64,000 nucleotides of DNA from Acinetobacter sp. Marseille-Q1618 (lineage in GTDB: Bacteria > Pseudomonadota > Gammaproteobacteria > Pseudomonadales > Moraxellaceae): NCBI RefSeq assembly GCF_902809855.1, contig NZ_CADDWJ010000001.1:496001-560000 (forward strand), in the 5' to 3' direction. Shown one piece after another: positions 1 to 8,496 of this stretch (positions within the stretch are counted from its first letter, which is position 1; each line of letters opens with the position of its first letter). Under the pieces are notes generated by a model. The model saw nothing but the letters and a program-made list of their open reading frames with translations. It had not been told where the DNA came from and did no database searches. A program made the translations under genes and the position numbers.

Positions 1-500
1 CAGTTATTTTTATTTTATTGATTATGATTGTGATGGCAGCAGCAGGTATTTATGTGGTTGAAAGTCGCATACAACCCGACGTTTTTAGCTCTATTCCTGC
101 GTCTATGTGGTGGGCGGTAGTAACTTTGACAACGGTAGGCTATGGGGATGTAACGCCAGTCACGCCTTTGGGACGTTTTCTCGGCGCATTAATTACCATA
201 CTTGGGGTGGGTTTGGCGGCTTTACCTGCAGGTATTTTGGCAAATGGTTTAGCCAATGAATTAGAGCAAAGAAAACAACAGCTTGAATTAAAATTTCGAG
301 ATTTATTAGCAAGTTGTGAAATCGACATTATTGACGATGAAGAGAAAATAGAAGATATCCGTAGGGAGGTCGGTTTATCTTCTGAACAAACCCGAGATAT
401 TATTTTGCAACTTATCCGTGAACGTAAAGAAGAAGCTTTACAGCGTGAAAAGAATAAATATTGTTTTTGCCCAAATTGTGGGCATAAACTGCCTGAATAA
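1..500 (+). CDS. Voltage-gated K+ channel family protein, N-terminus outside window
   Basis: The frame is open from base 3, so the N-terminal part lies before the window. The visible 166 residues contain the end of a membrane helix, a pore loop with the K+ selectivity signature TVGYGD (bases 129-146), and a following hydrophobic helix, which together form a two-helix K+ pore. A charged cytoplasmic region follows, and the protein ends with a CFCPNCGHK knuckle. It should conduct K+ across the inner membrane. The family is clear. Whether four voltage-sensor helices precede the pore cannot be seen. The Cys-rich tail is unusual for these channels and could bind zinc. Confidence 0.85.
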   Translation, partial: VIFILLIMIVMAAAGIYVVESRIQPDVFSSIPASMWWAVVTLTTVGYGDVTPVTPLGRFLGALITILGVGLAALPAGILANGLANELEQRKQQLELKFRDLLASCEIDIIDDEEKIEDIRREVGLSSEQTRDIILQLIRERKEEALQREKNKYCFCPNCGHKLPE

Positions 501-738
501 AATTGAATCAATCACAATACATATCGCACACGACTTGTTTGTATATTCTTCATGAGAAGACCAATGTATGAAAATGTAGTGTTGCGATATAGCAGAGCGT
601 CATTAAGCTTGAAAATATTTAATAGATTTTTAGCAAAAATAATTTTCAGATTGCTTTAAATTTGAGTACTCCTTTTGCTTTCAGTAAGTAGAAGTTTAGG
701 AAGAGTTTTTTATTTAAATTTTCCTGAAACGGATATAT

Positions 739-1200
739 TTAAGAAAGTCCAATAATAATGGATAAAATCCCTGCTGCGATCAGCGGACCAACTGGGACAC
801 CACGTAAAATTGCCACACCTGCAACAGTTCCGATCAAGAGCCCTGCGACAATATTAGGCTGATTACTCATGAGTTTCACTCCGCGACCACCGAGCCAAGC
901 GACCAATACGCCTACTGCAATTGCCAGTAGTGATTTCCAACTGAGAAAAGATTTTAAAATGGCATCACCGGGGATTTTACCGCTGGCTATCGGAGTGAGT
1001 ACGCTAATGGTTAAAATGATAATACCAATATTTAAGCCATGATTTTGCAATAGATAAAAATATTCATTGAGGGGAGTAATACGAAATACGATCAGTACTG
1101 CAGCAGCAATCGTCACCGCACTATTATGACTAAAGATACCACATGCCAATAAAACCAAAAGTACGATTAAATTTAAGTCGAGATGTGATACAAAATTCAT
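739..1200 (-). CDS. UPF0756 (DUF441, YeaL-type) membrane protein
   Basis: This is a 153-residue integral membrane protein with about four hydrophobic helices and glycine-rich stretches near the C-terminus ([19 protein letters not shown]), typical of the UPF0756 family, whose members are about 150 aa. Its function is unknown. The open frame reaches upstream to 1293, but the ATG at 1200 gives a normal family N-terminus ([10 protein letters not shown]). The longer form would add 31 residues with no family character. It is transcribed away from the rsuA-like gene, and the two share a short upstream region. Confidence 0.75.
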   Translation of the reverse strand: MNFVSHLDLNLIVLLVLLACGIFSHNSAVTIAAAVLIVFRITPLNEYFYLLQNHGLNIGIIILTISVLTPIASGKIPGDAILKSFLSWKSLLAIAVGVLVAWLGGRGVKLMSNQPNIVAGLLIGTVAGVAILRGVPVGPLIAAGILSIIIGLS

Positions 1201-1341
1201 AGTTGAAATGCGGTAGCGTGATGAGAGAAGATGAATAGTATAACGATATTCGCTGCATAAGCCGAATCCTGAGCCAAGGGCACACAAAAGCAATAGATTC
1301 CGCTACAATGGCTGGCTTGATCAATATGTGGGTAGCGCATC

Positions 1342-2067
1342 ATGCTATTGGAAAAAATTTTACAGTCTCAAGGTTTTGGAAGTCGTAAGCATTGCCAGCA
1401 ATTGATCAAAAATGGTGCTGTAAGTATAGATGGGCAAGTTATCACAGATTTAAAATTTAAAATCTCTGAACAACAATTAAAATTTCAGGTGTTTTCAAAA
1501 GAATATCAATATCGAAAGCATGTCTATTTAGCACTGAATAAACCCCAAAATTATGAATGCTCACATCAAGCAACCCATCACTTTAGTGTTTTCGATTTAC
1601 TTGATGAATGCTTGTTAAATCGAGGCGTACAGTGCATTGGACGCTTAGACCAAGATACGACAGGTATGTTATTACTAACCGATGATGGTCAGTTTTTACA
1701 GGCTTTAACCCATCCGAAAAAACATGTCCCCAAAGTATATCTGGTAGAAACCGCTGATCCGATTAGCCAAGTCCAAATAGAACAGCTTTTGCAAGGGGTG
1801 GAGTTACGCAACGAGAAAGGTATTTACGCTGCAAGTCAGGTTGAAAAATTAGCAGAGTATCAATTGTTTTTAACGATTCATCAAGGCATTTATCATCAAG
1901 TTAAACGGATGTTGGCTGCGGTTGGAAATAAAGTGCTGAAGTTACATCGCCAGCAAGTAGGGTTACTAGATTTAGGGCGGTTAGAACAAGGGCAATATCT
2001 ATATTTGAATGAACAACAGATTCAAGCTGCAAAAAATCAGAGTGAATCGATTGAATCTTTAGAATAG
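1342..2067 (+). CDS. rsuA: 16S rRNA pseudouridine synthase, RsuA type
   Basis: The 241-residue protein has an N-terminal S4-like RNA-binding domain (about residues 1-50) and a pseudouridine synthase domain. The catalytic signature GRLDQDTTG lies at residues 100-108, with the nucleophile Asp103. Length and layout fit RsuA, which isomerises U516 of 16S rRNA in E. coli. RluB/E/F relatives share the fold, so the exact target is inferred. It converges on the GNAT gene, and no clear terminator was seen between them. Confidence 0.82.
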   Translation: MLLEKILQSQGFGSRKHCQQLIKNGAVSIDGQVITDLKFKISEQQLKFQVFSKEYQYRKHVYLALNKPQNYECSHQATHHFSVFDLLDECLLNRGVQCIGRLDQDTTGMLLLTDDGQFLQALTHPKKHVPKVYLVETADPISQVQIEQLLQGVELRNEKGIYAASQVEKLAEYQLFLTIHQGIYHQVKRMLAAVGNKVLKLHRQQVGLLDLGRLEQGQYLYLNEQQIQAAKNQSESIESLE

Positions 2068-2126
2068 CAAGGTAAATGTGCTGCTCGTTAAACAATGAAA
2101 GTCAGTTTTCTCTTACAAGAAATAAT

Positions 2127-2570
2127 TTATTTTAAGAAACAATGGTAAGTGCAAAATTCTTCATCACGGACAAATCCCATTTTTTCATAGAGTTGGTGGG
2201 ATTGATAATTTGATTTTTGCGTTTCTAAGCTGATACGCAAGGCATTTTCATGTCGTGCAAATAAAATTGCGGTATCAATCAACTGTTTTGCAGAACCTTG
2301 ACGACGATAAACAGGCGTAACATACACATCATCTAAAATATAATAAGTAGAACATGCCAAAGATGAAAAACCTAGATATAACAAAACAAAACCTGTAATA
2401 GCATCATCTTTAATGTGAATAAAAATTACACTTTCTCTGTTTTCAAAGCGTTGTTTAAGGAAATGATAAGATTCTGAGATATTTGAAGAAGCACCATAAA
2501 ATTGACGATATTCGTCAAACAGAATAGCAAGTTGCTTTAAATCGGTTTCTGTCGCACGTCTTACAATCAT
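2127..2570 (-). CDS. GNAT family N-acetyltransferase
   Basis: The 147-residue single-domain GNAT protein has the core strand DDVYVTPVYRRQGSAKQLID, whose R/Q-x-x-G-x-A segment is the acetyl-CoA pyrophosphate loop. A C-terminal YEKMGFVRDEE closes the fold. It transfers acetyl from acetyl-CoA to an amine. The pattern resembles small-molecule (diamine or amino-acid type) acetyltransferases, but the substrate cannot be assigned. It lies 92 bp downstream of a RelB/DinJ-like gene on the same strand. It lacks the look of TacT-type toxin GNATs, so a toxin-antitoxin pairing is not favoured. Confidence 0.75.
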   Translation of the reverse strand: MIVRRATETDLKQLAILFDEYRQFYGASSNISESYHFLKQRFENRESVIFIHIKDDAITGFVLLYLGFSSLACSTYYILDDVYVTPVYRRQGSAKQLIDTAILFARHENALRISLETQKSNYQSHQLYEKMGFVRDEEFCTYHCFLK

Positions 2571-2662
2571 TTTGTTTCTCTTCTATTTTGTTATCATTCT
2601 AAAAGAGCATAACTAAAAAACTGATTATTCAACTAAAAAAATTGTTTAAAAATGCGACACTG

Positions 2663-2974
2663 TTAAGTTTTGTCACTTTGTTCGTTTAAAATTGCATTCA
2701 ATTCTGCAAAAATATCTTCTTCATCCAAAACTGAAGCATCATTTTGTTCAGATGCGGGAAGCTGTTCTTGTTTGATTTTTTTTAATTTTAACAACTGTTC
2801 CATATTAATATTTTGATTTTCAATCGCAAAGGGAATAGATTTGGTTAAAACTACTTGTTTAAAGAATAAACGGACTGCTTGGGCGGGTGTAATTCCCAAC
2901 TGCTTAAAGACAGCAAAAGCTTGTTTTTTTTCTTGTGAATCAAGGCGTACTTGATAAACTTCAGTTTTTCGCAT
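2663..2974 (-). CDS. RelB/DinJ-like ribbon-helix-helix protein, no toxin partner seen
   Basis: This 103-residue protein starts with a ribbon-helix-helix module: a DNA-binding strand (YQVRLDSQEKK) followed by helices with GITPAQAVRLFFKQV and then SIPFAIE, the layout of RelB/DinJ antitoxins. The C-terminal half is acidic and rich in Gln and Glu and would be the toxin-wrapping tail in a true antitoxin. No RelE or YafQ frame lies beside it. The neighbours are a GNAT acetyltransferase downstream and an RluA-type synthase upstream. It may be an orphan antitoxin or a stand-alone repressor. Confidence 0.65.
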   Translation of the reverse strand: MRKTEVYQVRLDSQEKKQAFAVFKQLGITPAQAVRLFFKQVVLTKSIPFAIENQNINMEQLLKLKKIKQEQLPASEQNDASVLDEEDIFAELNAILNEQSDKT

Positions 2975-3074
2975 GAATGAGCCAAATCATAGAGTCGGTT
3001 AGGGTTTTATTTTAATCAAACTAAATGTAATTTCAATGATTAGACATGAAAAAACAAAAAATGTCATTACAATG

Positions 3075-3983
3075 TCACACCAAAATCAGTTCAAAATTTG
3101 AGGTAAAATGCATTTGCTGCTGAGTGATGGGGTCTTTAAAGGAAAGTGCTTTAGCAAGGAGCTGCAAAGGTTCAGAAAAATCAGCTTCATTTTTATGAGT
3201 CACAACGGGGTAAAATGGGTCATTTTTTATAGGAATATTTAAGTAATTTAAATGTACTCTTAATTGATGTTGTTTGCCAGTTTCAGGTTTTAGTTGGTAC
3301 TTTGCCCATGTAGAATTGTGAGCTAACATCTCAATTTCTGTATGAGAATTCACTTCACCTTCAGTAATTTTCATAGTGTAAAAAGGCTGCCCTTTTTCCA
3401 TTCTTAAGTGGACACTTTGTGGAAAATTCAATTCTGGACGATAAGCAGCAATTGCATGATAAATTTTTTGCACTTGTCTTTGTGCAAATAATTGTTGGTA
3501 TATTCCACGTGTTTCAGCTTGTTTTGAAAATAAAACAATCCCCGCAGTTTCACGATCTAGGCGATGAATCGGGCTTAGCTCAGGATTGTTTGTAGCTTTC
3601 TTTAAGCGTACCAGTAAAGTTTCTTGTAAATATTGTCCTGTCGGGCTAATGGTTAAAAAATGTGGTTTGTCTACAGCAATAAAATGCTCATTTTCAAATA
3701 AAATTTGTTCTTTAAATGGCACATGGGTTTCATTTTCTAAAAAACGATAATAAAAAATATGACTATTTTCTAAATAGATGCTGTCCACATGTAAAATTTG
3801 ACCATTTTCATCGAAAATAAGTTGATCGTAGAAGCGTTGTTGCCATTCTTGTGATGAAATATGGGAAAATTTTTCAGATAAATAACTCAACAAAGTTTCA
3901 GGCTGAGTTTCAAGCTTGGGAAGATAAACTTGGCTTGGACTCACGCCATTGAGCATCGGTGGTTTGAATTTTAAAGCAGTCAT
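3075..3983 (-). CDS. RluA-family pseudouridine synthase
   Basis: The 302-residue protein has the RluA-type catalytic signature HRLDRETAG at residues 140-148, with the nucleophile Asp143. A conserved KPETGKQHQLRVHL segment lies near residue 238. It isomerises uridine in rRNA or tRNA. The N-terminal 90 residues do not look like a typical S4 domain, and the target site (RluA, RluC or TruC class) cannot be fixed from sequence alone. It is divergent from the PLP-related cluster that follows, with about 190 bp between the two starts. Confidence 0.8.
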   Translation of the reverse strand: MTALKFKPPMLNGVSPSQVYLPKLETQPETLLSYLSEKFSHISSQEWQQRFYDQLIFDENGQILHVDSIYLENSHIFYYRFLENETHVPFKEQILFENEHFIAVDKPHFLTISPTGQYLQETLLVRLKKATNNPELSPIHRLDRETAGIVLFSKQAETRGIYQQLFAQRQVQKIYHAIAAYRPELNFPQSVHLRMEKGQPFYTMKITEGEVNSHTEIEMLAHNSTWAKYQLKPETGKQHQLRVHLNYLNIPIKNDPFYPVVTHKNEADFSEPLQLLAKALSFKDPITQQQMHFTSNFELILV

Positions 3984-4141
3984 TTTTCATGAAACATTCA
4001 ACAAAATATTTTGACATTCTAATTAAAAAGATCTTTTTATGCATTGATTGAATATAGATAAGCATAAAACCTGATTTTTAAAATATTTAGTTACATTTAT
4101 TGCGCTATGCTGGCTATTTAAAAGTTATTTTATAGCTTATA

Positions 4142-4157
4142 TTTGACCTAGGTCAAA
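4142..4157. promoter_or_regulatory. Perfect 16-bp palindrome, candidate operator
   Basis: TTTGACCTAGGTCAAA reads the same on both strands. It ends 14 bases before the ATG of the YggS-like gene, where a bound dimer could block transcription or initiation. The cluster is followed by a MocR-type regulator gene, the natural candidate to bind here, although MocR proteins often use direct repeats. The palindrome is seen directly; its function is inferred. Confidence 0.5.
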
Positions 4158-4171
4158 AATAAGGTGTGATT

Positions 4172-4906
4172 ATGAACAAGCAAGAAATCAGTGGAAATTT
4201 ACAACAATTGCAAAAGCGTATTGAAAATGCTTGTTTAAGAGTGAATCGAACATCGAAACAGATTCGGTTAATTCCTGTGACTAAAACCAAATCTGTTGGC
4301 ATGATCAAAATGGCTATAGAGTTAGGGATAACTCATGTAGGAGAGAACAAAGTTCAGGAACTCATCAGTAAGGCTGAACAGTTGCCACATGAAAAGTTAG
4401 AATGGATTTTAATTGGACATTTGCAAACCAATAAAGCCAAAAAAATAATTCAATATATTAAAGAGTTTCACGCACTTGATAGCATCAAGTTAGCAGAAAA
4501 GTTAAATAAAGAATTACAGTATATTGATAAAAAAATTGATGTTTTTATACAGGTTAATACCTCAAATGAAGCCAGTAAATATGGCATTCAACCTGAACAA
4601 CTTGCAGATTTTTTGAATGAAATGCAGCAATTTGATCAACTCAATGTCGTTGGTTTAATGACCTTAGCTTTACATACCAAGCAAGAGTCGCAGATTAGAC
4701 AATGTTTTCAATTACTCAGAAAACTATTGGATGAATCACGTATTTATTATCCAGATATTTCCCGTCTATCTATGGGGATGTCAGGAGATTTCGAGATTGC
4801 GATTGAAGAAGGTGCCACTGATATTCGGGTAGGACAAGCAATTTTTGGTCAGCGAGTTTTACCCGATGAATATTATTGGCCAAAACAGGGGAAAAGTAAT
4901 GGATAG
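4172..4906 (+). CDS. YggS/PLPBP-like pyridoxal phosphate homeostasis protein
   Basis: The 244-residue protein has the alanine racemase N-terminal-like fold of the YggS/PROSC family. VTKTK contains the expected PLP-binding Lys38, GENKVQE follows, GLMTLA is central, and SMGMSGDFEIAIEEGATDIRVG forms the phosphate-binding end. Family members bind PLP without known catalysis and buffer vitamin B6. The ATG at 4172 has AAGG seven bases upstream, so it is preferred over the GTG at 4166. It overlaps the next gene by 8 bases. Placement with an aminotransferase and a PtsJ-like regulator suggests a second, specialised PLP carrier, since related genomes usually have another yggS near pilT. Confidence 0.8.
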   Translation: MNKQEISGNLQQLQKRIENACLRVNRTSKQIRLIPVTKTKSVGMIKMAIELGITHVGENKVQELISKAEQLPHEKLEWILIGHLQTNKAKKIIQYIKEFHALDSIKLAEKLNKELQYIDKKIDVFIQVNTSNEASKYGIQPEQLADFLNEMQQFDQLNVVGLMTLALHTKQESQIRQCFQLLRKLLDESRIYYPDISRLSMGMSGDFEIAIEEGATDIRVGQAIFGQRVLPDEYYWPKQGKSNG

Positions 4907-5147
4907 TATTTATCAAGTTGAGCTTTTTCATCAACAGCGTTTGATTGGAAAATTTATTACTGGAAATAATTTCCCCAAAAAAGATTTATCAGCTTTTCTT
5001 CAGAGTGTTTCTCAGCAAGATTTAGAGATTAAAATTTATAAAGGTTGCAATGAAAAAAGAATATTAACCGTTGAAAATGGCGTGACCAAAGTCATTGCTA
5101 CACATTTTGATTTTCAAAGATGCGATGATTGGGGGACTGAAGAATGA
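4899..5147 (+). CDS. Unknown 82-aa protein in the PLP-linked cluster
   Basis: No family is recognised. Translation most likely starts at the ATG at 4899, inside the last codons of the YggS-like gene (8-base overlap), and its stop overlaps the aminotransferase start (ATGA), so expression is probably coupled to both. The product (MDSIYQVELFHQQ start, FQRCDDWGTEE end) is soluble-looking, mixed alpha/beta, with two cysteines and no signal peptide or membrane segment. Its tight placement between two PLP-related genes suggests an accessory or substrate-carrier role, which is inference only. Confidence 0.7.
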   Translation: MDSIYQVELFHQQRLIGKFITGNNFPKKDLSAFLQSVSQQDLEIKIYKGCNEKRILTVENGVTKVIATHFDFQRCDDWGTEE

Positions 5148-6331
5148 GCAGTTTAATTAATTTTTATCAAAAATTAGAGGTAGACTTTATTCGTGGAGAA
5201 GGGTGTTATCTATGGGATGAATCAAACACACGTTATTTAGATATGACCTCTGGGATTGGTGTGAATAATTTAGGTTTTTCGCATGTTGAACTGAATGGTG
5301 AAATTCATGCACAAATACAGAACTATATCCATCTTTCAAATTTATTTAAAAATAGTTGGTCAGAGAAGTTGAGTGATAAACTGGTTGAAATTACTCAGTT
5401 ACATGCGAGTTTTTTCTGTAATTCTGGAACAGAGGCAAATGAAACTGCGATTAAGATTGCAAAATTATATGCATATGAAAAAAATATTGAAAATCCAAAA
5501 ATTATTGTAATGAATCAAGGTTTTCATGGTCGTACTTTAGGAGCATTGTCGGCAACTTCAAATAAAAAATACAAGGAAAAATTTGGACAGTTACTTGATG
5601 GTTTTATTTTCGTTGATTTTAACTGTATTGATCAAATACTCGAAGTGATTCAACAGCATAATGTCTGTGCCATTCTGTTAGAGCCGATTCAAGGTGAAGG
5701 TGGTATTCATATTGCTTCGACCTTATACCTAAAACAACTTAGAAAAATATGTGACCAATATAAAGTTTTATTGATTTTAGATGAAATTCAATGTGGTTTA
5801 GCGCGGACAGGCTATTGGTTTTATCATCAAAAAGCGGGAATTATTCCAGATATTTTAACCCTTGCAAAAGGTTTGGCAAATGGAGTACCGATCGGTGCAT
5901 GTCTAGTGAGTCAAAAATTAAATGATCTATTAATGCCAGGATTACATGGTTCGACTTTTGGTGGAAATCCTTTGGCTTGTCGTGTGGCTTTAAAGGTTTT
6001 GGAGATTATTGAAAGAGAGGAACTTATTTTAAAGAATAAACAAAAAGGAGAATATTTAATCAATCAATTACAGTCAAAATTTACCAGTGTAGAGGGAATA
6101 AAATCAATACGTGGTGTGGGTTTAATGGTTGCAATTGAACTGAATGAAAGTATAGAGGATATTTCACAACAGCTATTCTTACAGCATAAAATACTCATTA
6201 ATATTACACAAAGTAAAATTATTAGATTATTACCATCTTTCTTAATTACAGAAGAGGATATTCAATATTTTTGCGATAGTTTATATCACTTTATAAAATC
6301 AAAATCTATTAAAAATAAGGAGCTTATCTAA
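5144..6331 (+). CDS. Class III PLP-dependent aminotransferase (ArgD-like)
   Basis: The 395-residue protein carries the class III aminotransferase hallmarks: NSGTEANE (residues 93-100), GFHGRT (126-131), LLEPIQGEGG (178-187), the cofactor Asp213 in LDEIQCGLARTG, and the Schiff-base Lys242 in TLAKGLANG. It resembles acetylornithine/succinylornithine and GABA-type enzymes. It overlaps the upstream ORF by 4 bases and shares one base with the amidotransferase gene. Because it is not beside arginine genes but with a GATase and PLP regulators, a substrate other than N-acetylornithine is likely. The substrate is unknown. Confidence 0.85.
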   Translation: MSSLINFYQKLEVDFIRGEGCYLWDESNTRYLDMTSGIGVNNLGFSHVELNGEIHAQIQNYIHLSNLFKNSWSEKLSDKLVEITQLHASFFCNSGTEANETAIKIAKLYAYEKNIENPKIIVMNQGFHGRTLGALSATSNKKYKEKFGQLLDGFIFVDFNCIDQILEVIQQHNVCAILLEPIQGEGGIHIASTLYLKQLRKICDQYKVLLILDEIQCGLARTGYWFYHQKAGIIPDILTLAKGLANGVPIGACLVSQKLNDLLMPGLHGSTFGGNPLACRVALKVLEIIEREELILKNKQKGEYLINQLQSKFTSVEGIKSIRGVGLMVAIELNESIEDISQQLFLQHKILINITQSKIIRLLPSFLITEEDIQYFCDSLYHFIKSKSIKNKELI

Positions 6332-7029
6332 TGAAAAAAATTAATGTCATACAACATCTAAGTTTTGAAGATTTAGGGATTTTTACTGAAACTCTAGAAA
6401 ATAATCATTATGAAATTCATTATTTTCAGGCAGGTGTAGATGATTTAACATCTGCATTTAAGTCTAAACAGCCTTTATTTATTTTAGGTGGTCCAATCGG
6501 TGTTTATGAGACCGAAGCTTATCCTTTCTTAATTGATGAAATAAAACTTTTAAAACAAAGATTAGCTGAAAATAATGCTACTTTTGGTATTTGTTTGGGG
6601 GCACAACTGATTGCCCAAGCGCTTGGTGGGAAGGTTTATGCAGGACATCATAAAGAAATTGGTTGGGGGAAATTACAACTGAGTGATCTTGGACTTGCCT
6701 CTTCATTACGCTTCTTAGATGGTAAAAATGTTTTGCATTGGCATGGAGATACCTTTGATTTACCCACCCAAGGTGCGCATTTAGCCAGTTCTGATTATTA
6801 TAAAAATCAAGCATTTTGTATTGGTCGTCATATATTGGCGGTGCAGTTTCATCCTGAGGTGAATACACAAGAAATTGAAAAATGGTTGATAGGGCATACT
6901 TGTGAGTTAAATAAAGCTGAGATCAACCTACATAAATTGAGAGAAGAAAGTTCATTATACGGTGCTGAATTGAAGCAGGCAGGTCAATTGATGCTAAAAG
7001 ATTGGTTAAATAATTTAACACCTCTATAA
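6331..7029 (+). CDS. Class I glutamine amidotransferase (stand-alone GATase1)
   Basis: The 232-residue protein has the GATase1 triad: nucleophile Cys88 in GICLGAQ, plus His174 and Glu176 in QFHPEV. This fits the stand-alone GuaA-N-like/YfeJ family. It would hydrolyse glutamine, or a gamma-glutamyl substrate as in PuuD relatives, and pass on ammonia. No synthetase domain is fused. Its start overlaps the aminotransferase stop (TAATG), so the two are translationally coupled. An amidotransferase, an aminotransferase and a PLP carrier together suggest a small nitrogen-metabolism pathway of unknown product. Confidence 0.8.
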   Translation: MKKINVIQHLSFEDLGIFTETLENNHYEIHYFQAGVDDLTSAFKSKQPLFILGGPIGVYETEAYPFLIDEIKLLKQRLAENNATFGICLGAQLIAQALGGKVYAGHHKEIGWGKLQLSDLGLASSLRFLDGKNVLHWHGDTFDLPTQGAHLASSDYYKNQAFCIGRHILAVQFHPEVNTQEIEKWLIGHTCELNKAEINLHKLREESSLYGAELKQAGQLMLKDWLNNLTPL

Positions 7030-7059
7030 TATTGTGAGATTGGTTTTGAATAAAATTGT

Positions 7060-8361
7060 ATGAAAATTCAAGGAAAGAACGGCAAGGAAATACAAGAGAG
7101 CATTCGACTCTTAATTGCGCAAGGTGTTTATCAGGAAGGTGACACTTTGCCCAATATTCGTGATTTAGCACAACAGTTAAATGTGAATCGTAATACTATT
7201 TCTGCAGCCTATGCAGCCTTAGCGAAGTTAGGTGTGATTCAAACCAATAAGCGTTTAGGTACTCGGGTGAGTTATACAAAAGTACGCAGTGGTGAAGGTA
7301 TTCAATCTGATGTACAAGCAGAAATTTGTGATTTAACGCATGGTAATCCAAATCGAGAACTGTTACCCAATTTACAGAATATTCATTTTCAGAATTTATC
7401 TGTAGGCCTATATGGTGAAAATATTTATCATAAAGCTTTAAAACAATATGCCATCAGTTATATATTTTCAGATATTTTAACTTATCATCCTGATGCCTGT
7501 TATACATTAGCTAATGGAGCAACGGATGGAATAGAAAAAATTCTTTCTGCTTATTTATTAGCACAAGATCCTGTCGCGATTGAAAGCCCTGGTTATATTA
7601 ATAGTATTAAAATTTTAGAAAATCAAAATTTTCAGATTTATTCTATTCAAGTGAATCATCAAGGTCATAATTTAATAGATATTCAGCAAGCATTAAAAAA
7701 TAATATTAAAGCACTGATTATTACACCACGTGCACATAATCCAACGGGTTATAGTTTGACTGCGGAAGAAGCATTAAATATAAAAAATATTCTAAGCAAT
7801 TATCCAAATACTTTGATTTTAGTAGATGATCATTTTTCTTTAATTTCGAATGCAGATTATCAGCATGTTATTCCTGAAAATGCTGAAAATTGGGCGGTAT
7901 TACGCTCTGTATCTAAATTCTTAGGTCCTGATTTGCGCTTTTGCTTTATTTGTTGTGATCAAAATACCGCTCATTTATTGGCAAAAAAAATGAATGCAGG
8001 TACGACTTGGGTCAGTCATTTATTACAAGAGATTGTTTATCAATTGCTTACTCACCATGATTTTGCGCAACAGATTGCAAAAGCACGACAACATTATGCA
8101 CTGAATAACCAATATTTTGTACAATTGATGCAGCAAAAAAAAATCTCCTGTGCTGCAACATATGATGGGCTAAATGTGTGGTTGGCACTGGATCAACCAC
8201 AATATTGTGTAGAAAAATTATTAGAAAAAGGATGGTCTGTACGCACAGGGAATGATTTTTTTGTTGAAAATACTCCGTTTGGGATACGTATGACTTTATC
8301 AGATTTAAACTATTCACAAATCGAAAGCTTAGTTGATGATTTACTATCTATCATGTGTTAA
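7060..8361 (+). CDS. MocR-family regulator, PtsJ-like (GntR HTH plus aminotransferase-like domain)
   Basis: The 433-residue protein has an N-terminal GntR winged helix (residues 1-75, with LPNIRDLAQQLNVNRNTIS) and a class I aminotransferase-like domain with PRAHNPTG (223-230), the cofactor Asp pair 256-257, and a PLP Lys286 in SVSKFLG. The N-terminus resembles PtsJ, a MocR protein that represses pdxK in Salmonella when PLP-bound. It starts 30 bases after the GATase gene on the same strand. It probably controls the preceding cluster, and perhaps itself, in response to PLP or an aminated ligand. Direct regulation is inferred from position. Confidence 0.82.
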   Translation: MKIQGKNGKEIQESIRLLIAQGVYQEGDTLPNIRDLAQQLNVNRNTISAAYAALAKLGVIQTNKRLGTRVSYTKVRSGEGIQSDVQAEICDLTHGNPNRELLPNLQNIHFQNLSVGLYGENIYHKALKQYAISYIFSDILTYHPDACYTLANGATDGIEKILSAYLLAQDPVAIESPGYINSIKILENQNFQIYSIQVNHQGHNLIDIQQALKNNIKALIITPRAHNPTGYSLTAEEALNIKNILSNYPNTLILVDDHFSLISNADYQHVIPENAENWAVLRSVSKFLGPDLRFCFICCDQNTAHLLAKKMNAGTTWVSHLLQEIVYQLLTHHDFAQQIAKARQHYALNNQYFVQLMQQKKISCAATYDGLNVWLALDQPQYCVEKLLEKGWSVRTGNDFFVENTPFGIRMTLSDLNYSQIESLVDDLLSIMC

Positions 8362-8496
8362 ATAAAAATATGATGCATGTTGGTGCTTGGATTCAGTTAA
8401 TAATTAACTTAAAAAGTTGTGTGAAAGATTATCTCCCACTTCAGTAGTTTTTACATTGAAAGCGATGTAATGTTATCATGAAGCACTGCTTTTACC

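Noticed and set aside
2127..2974. GNAT plus ribbon-helix-helix pair as a TacAT-type toxin-antitoxin system
   Set aside because: The genes are 92 bp apart, the GNAT has a small-molecule acetyltransferase pattern, and the regulator is RelB/DinJ-like, not of the DUF1778 type.
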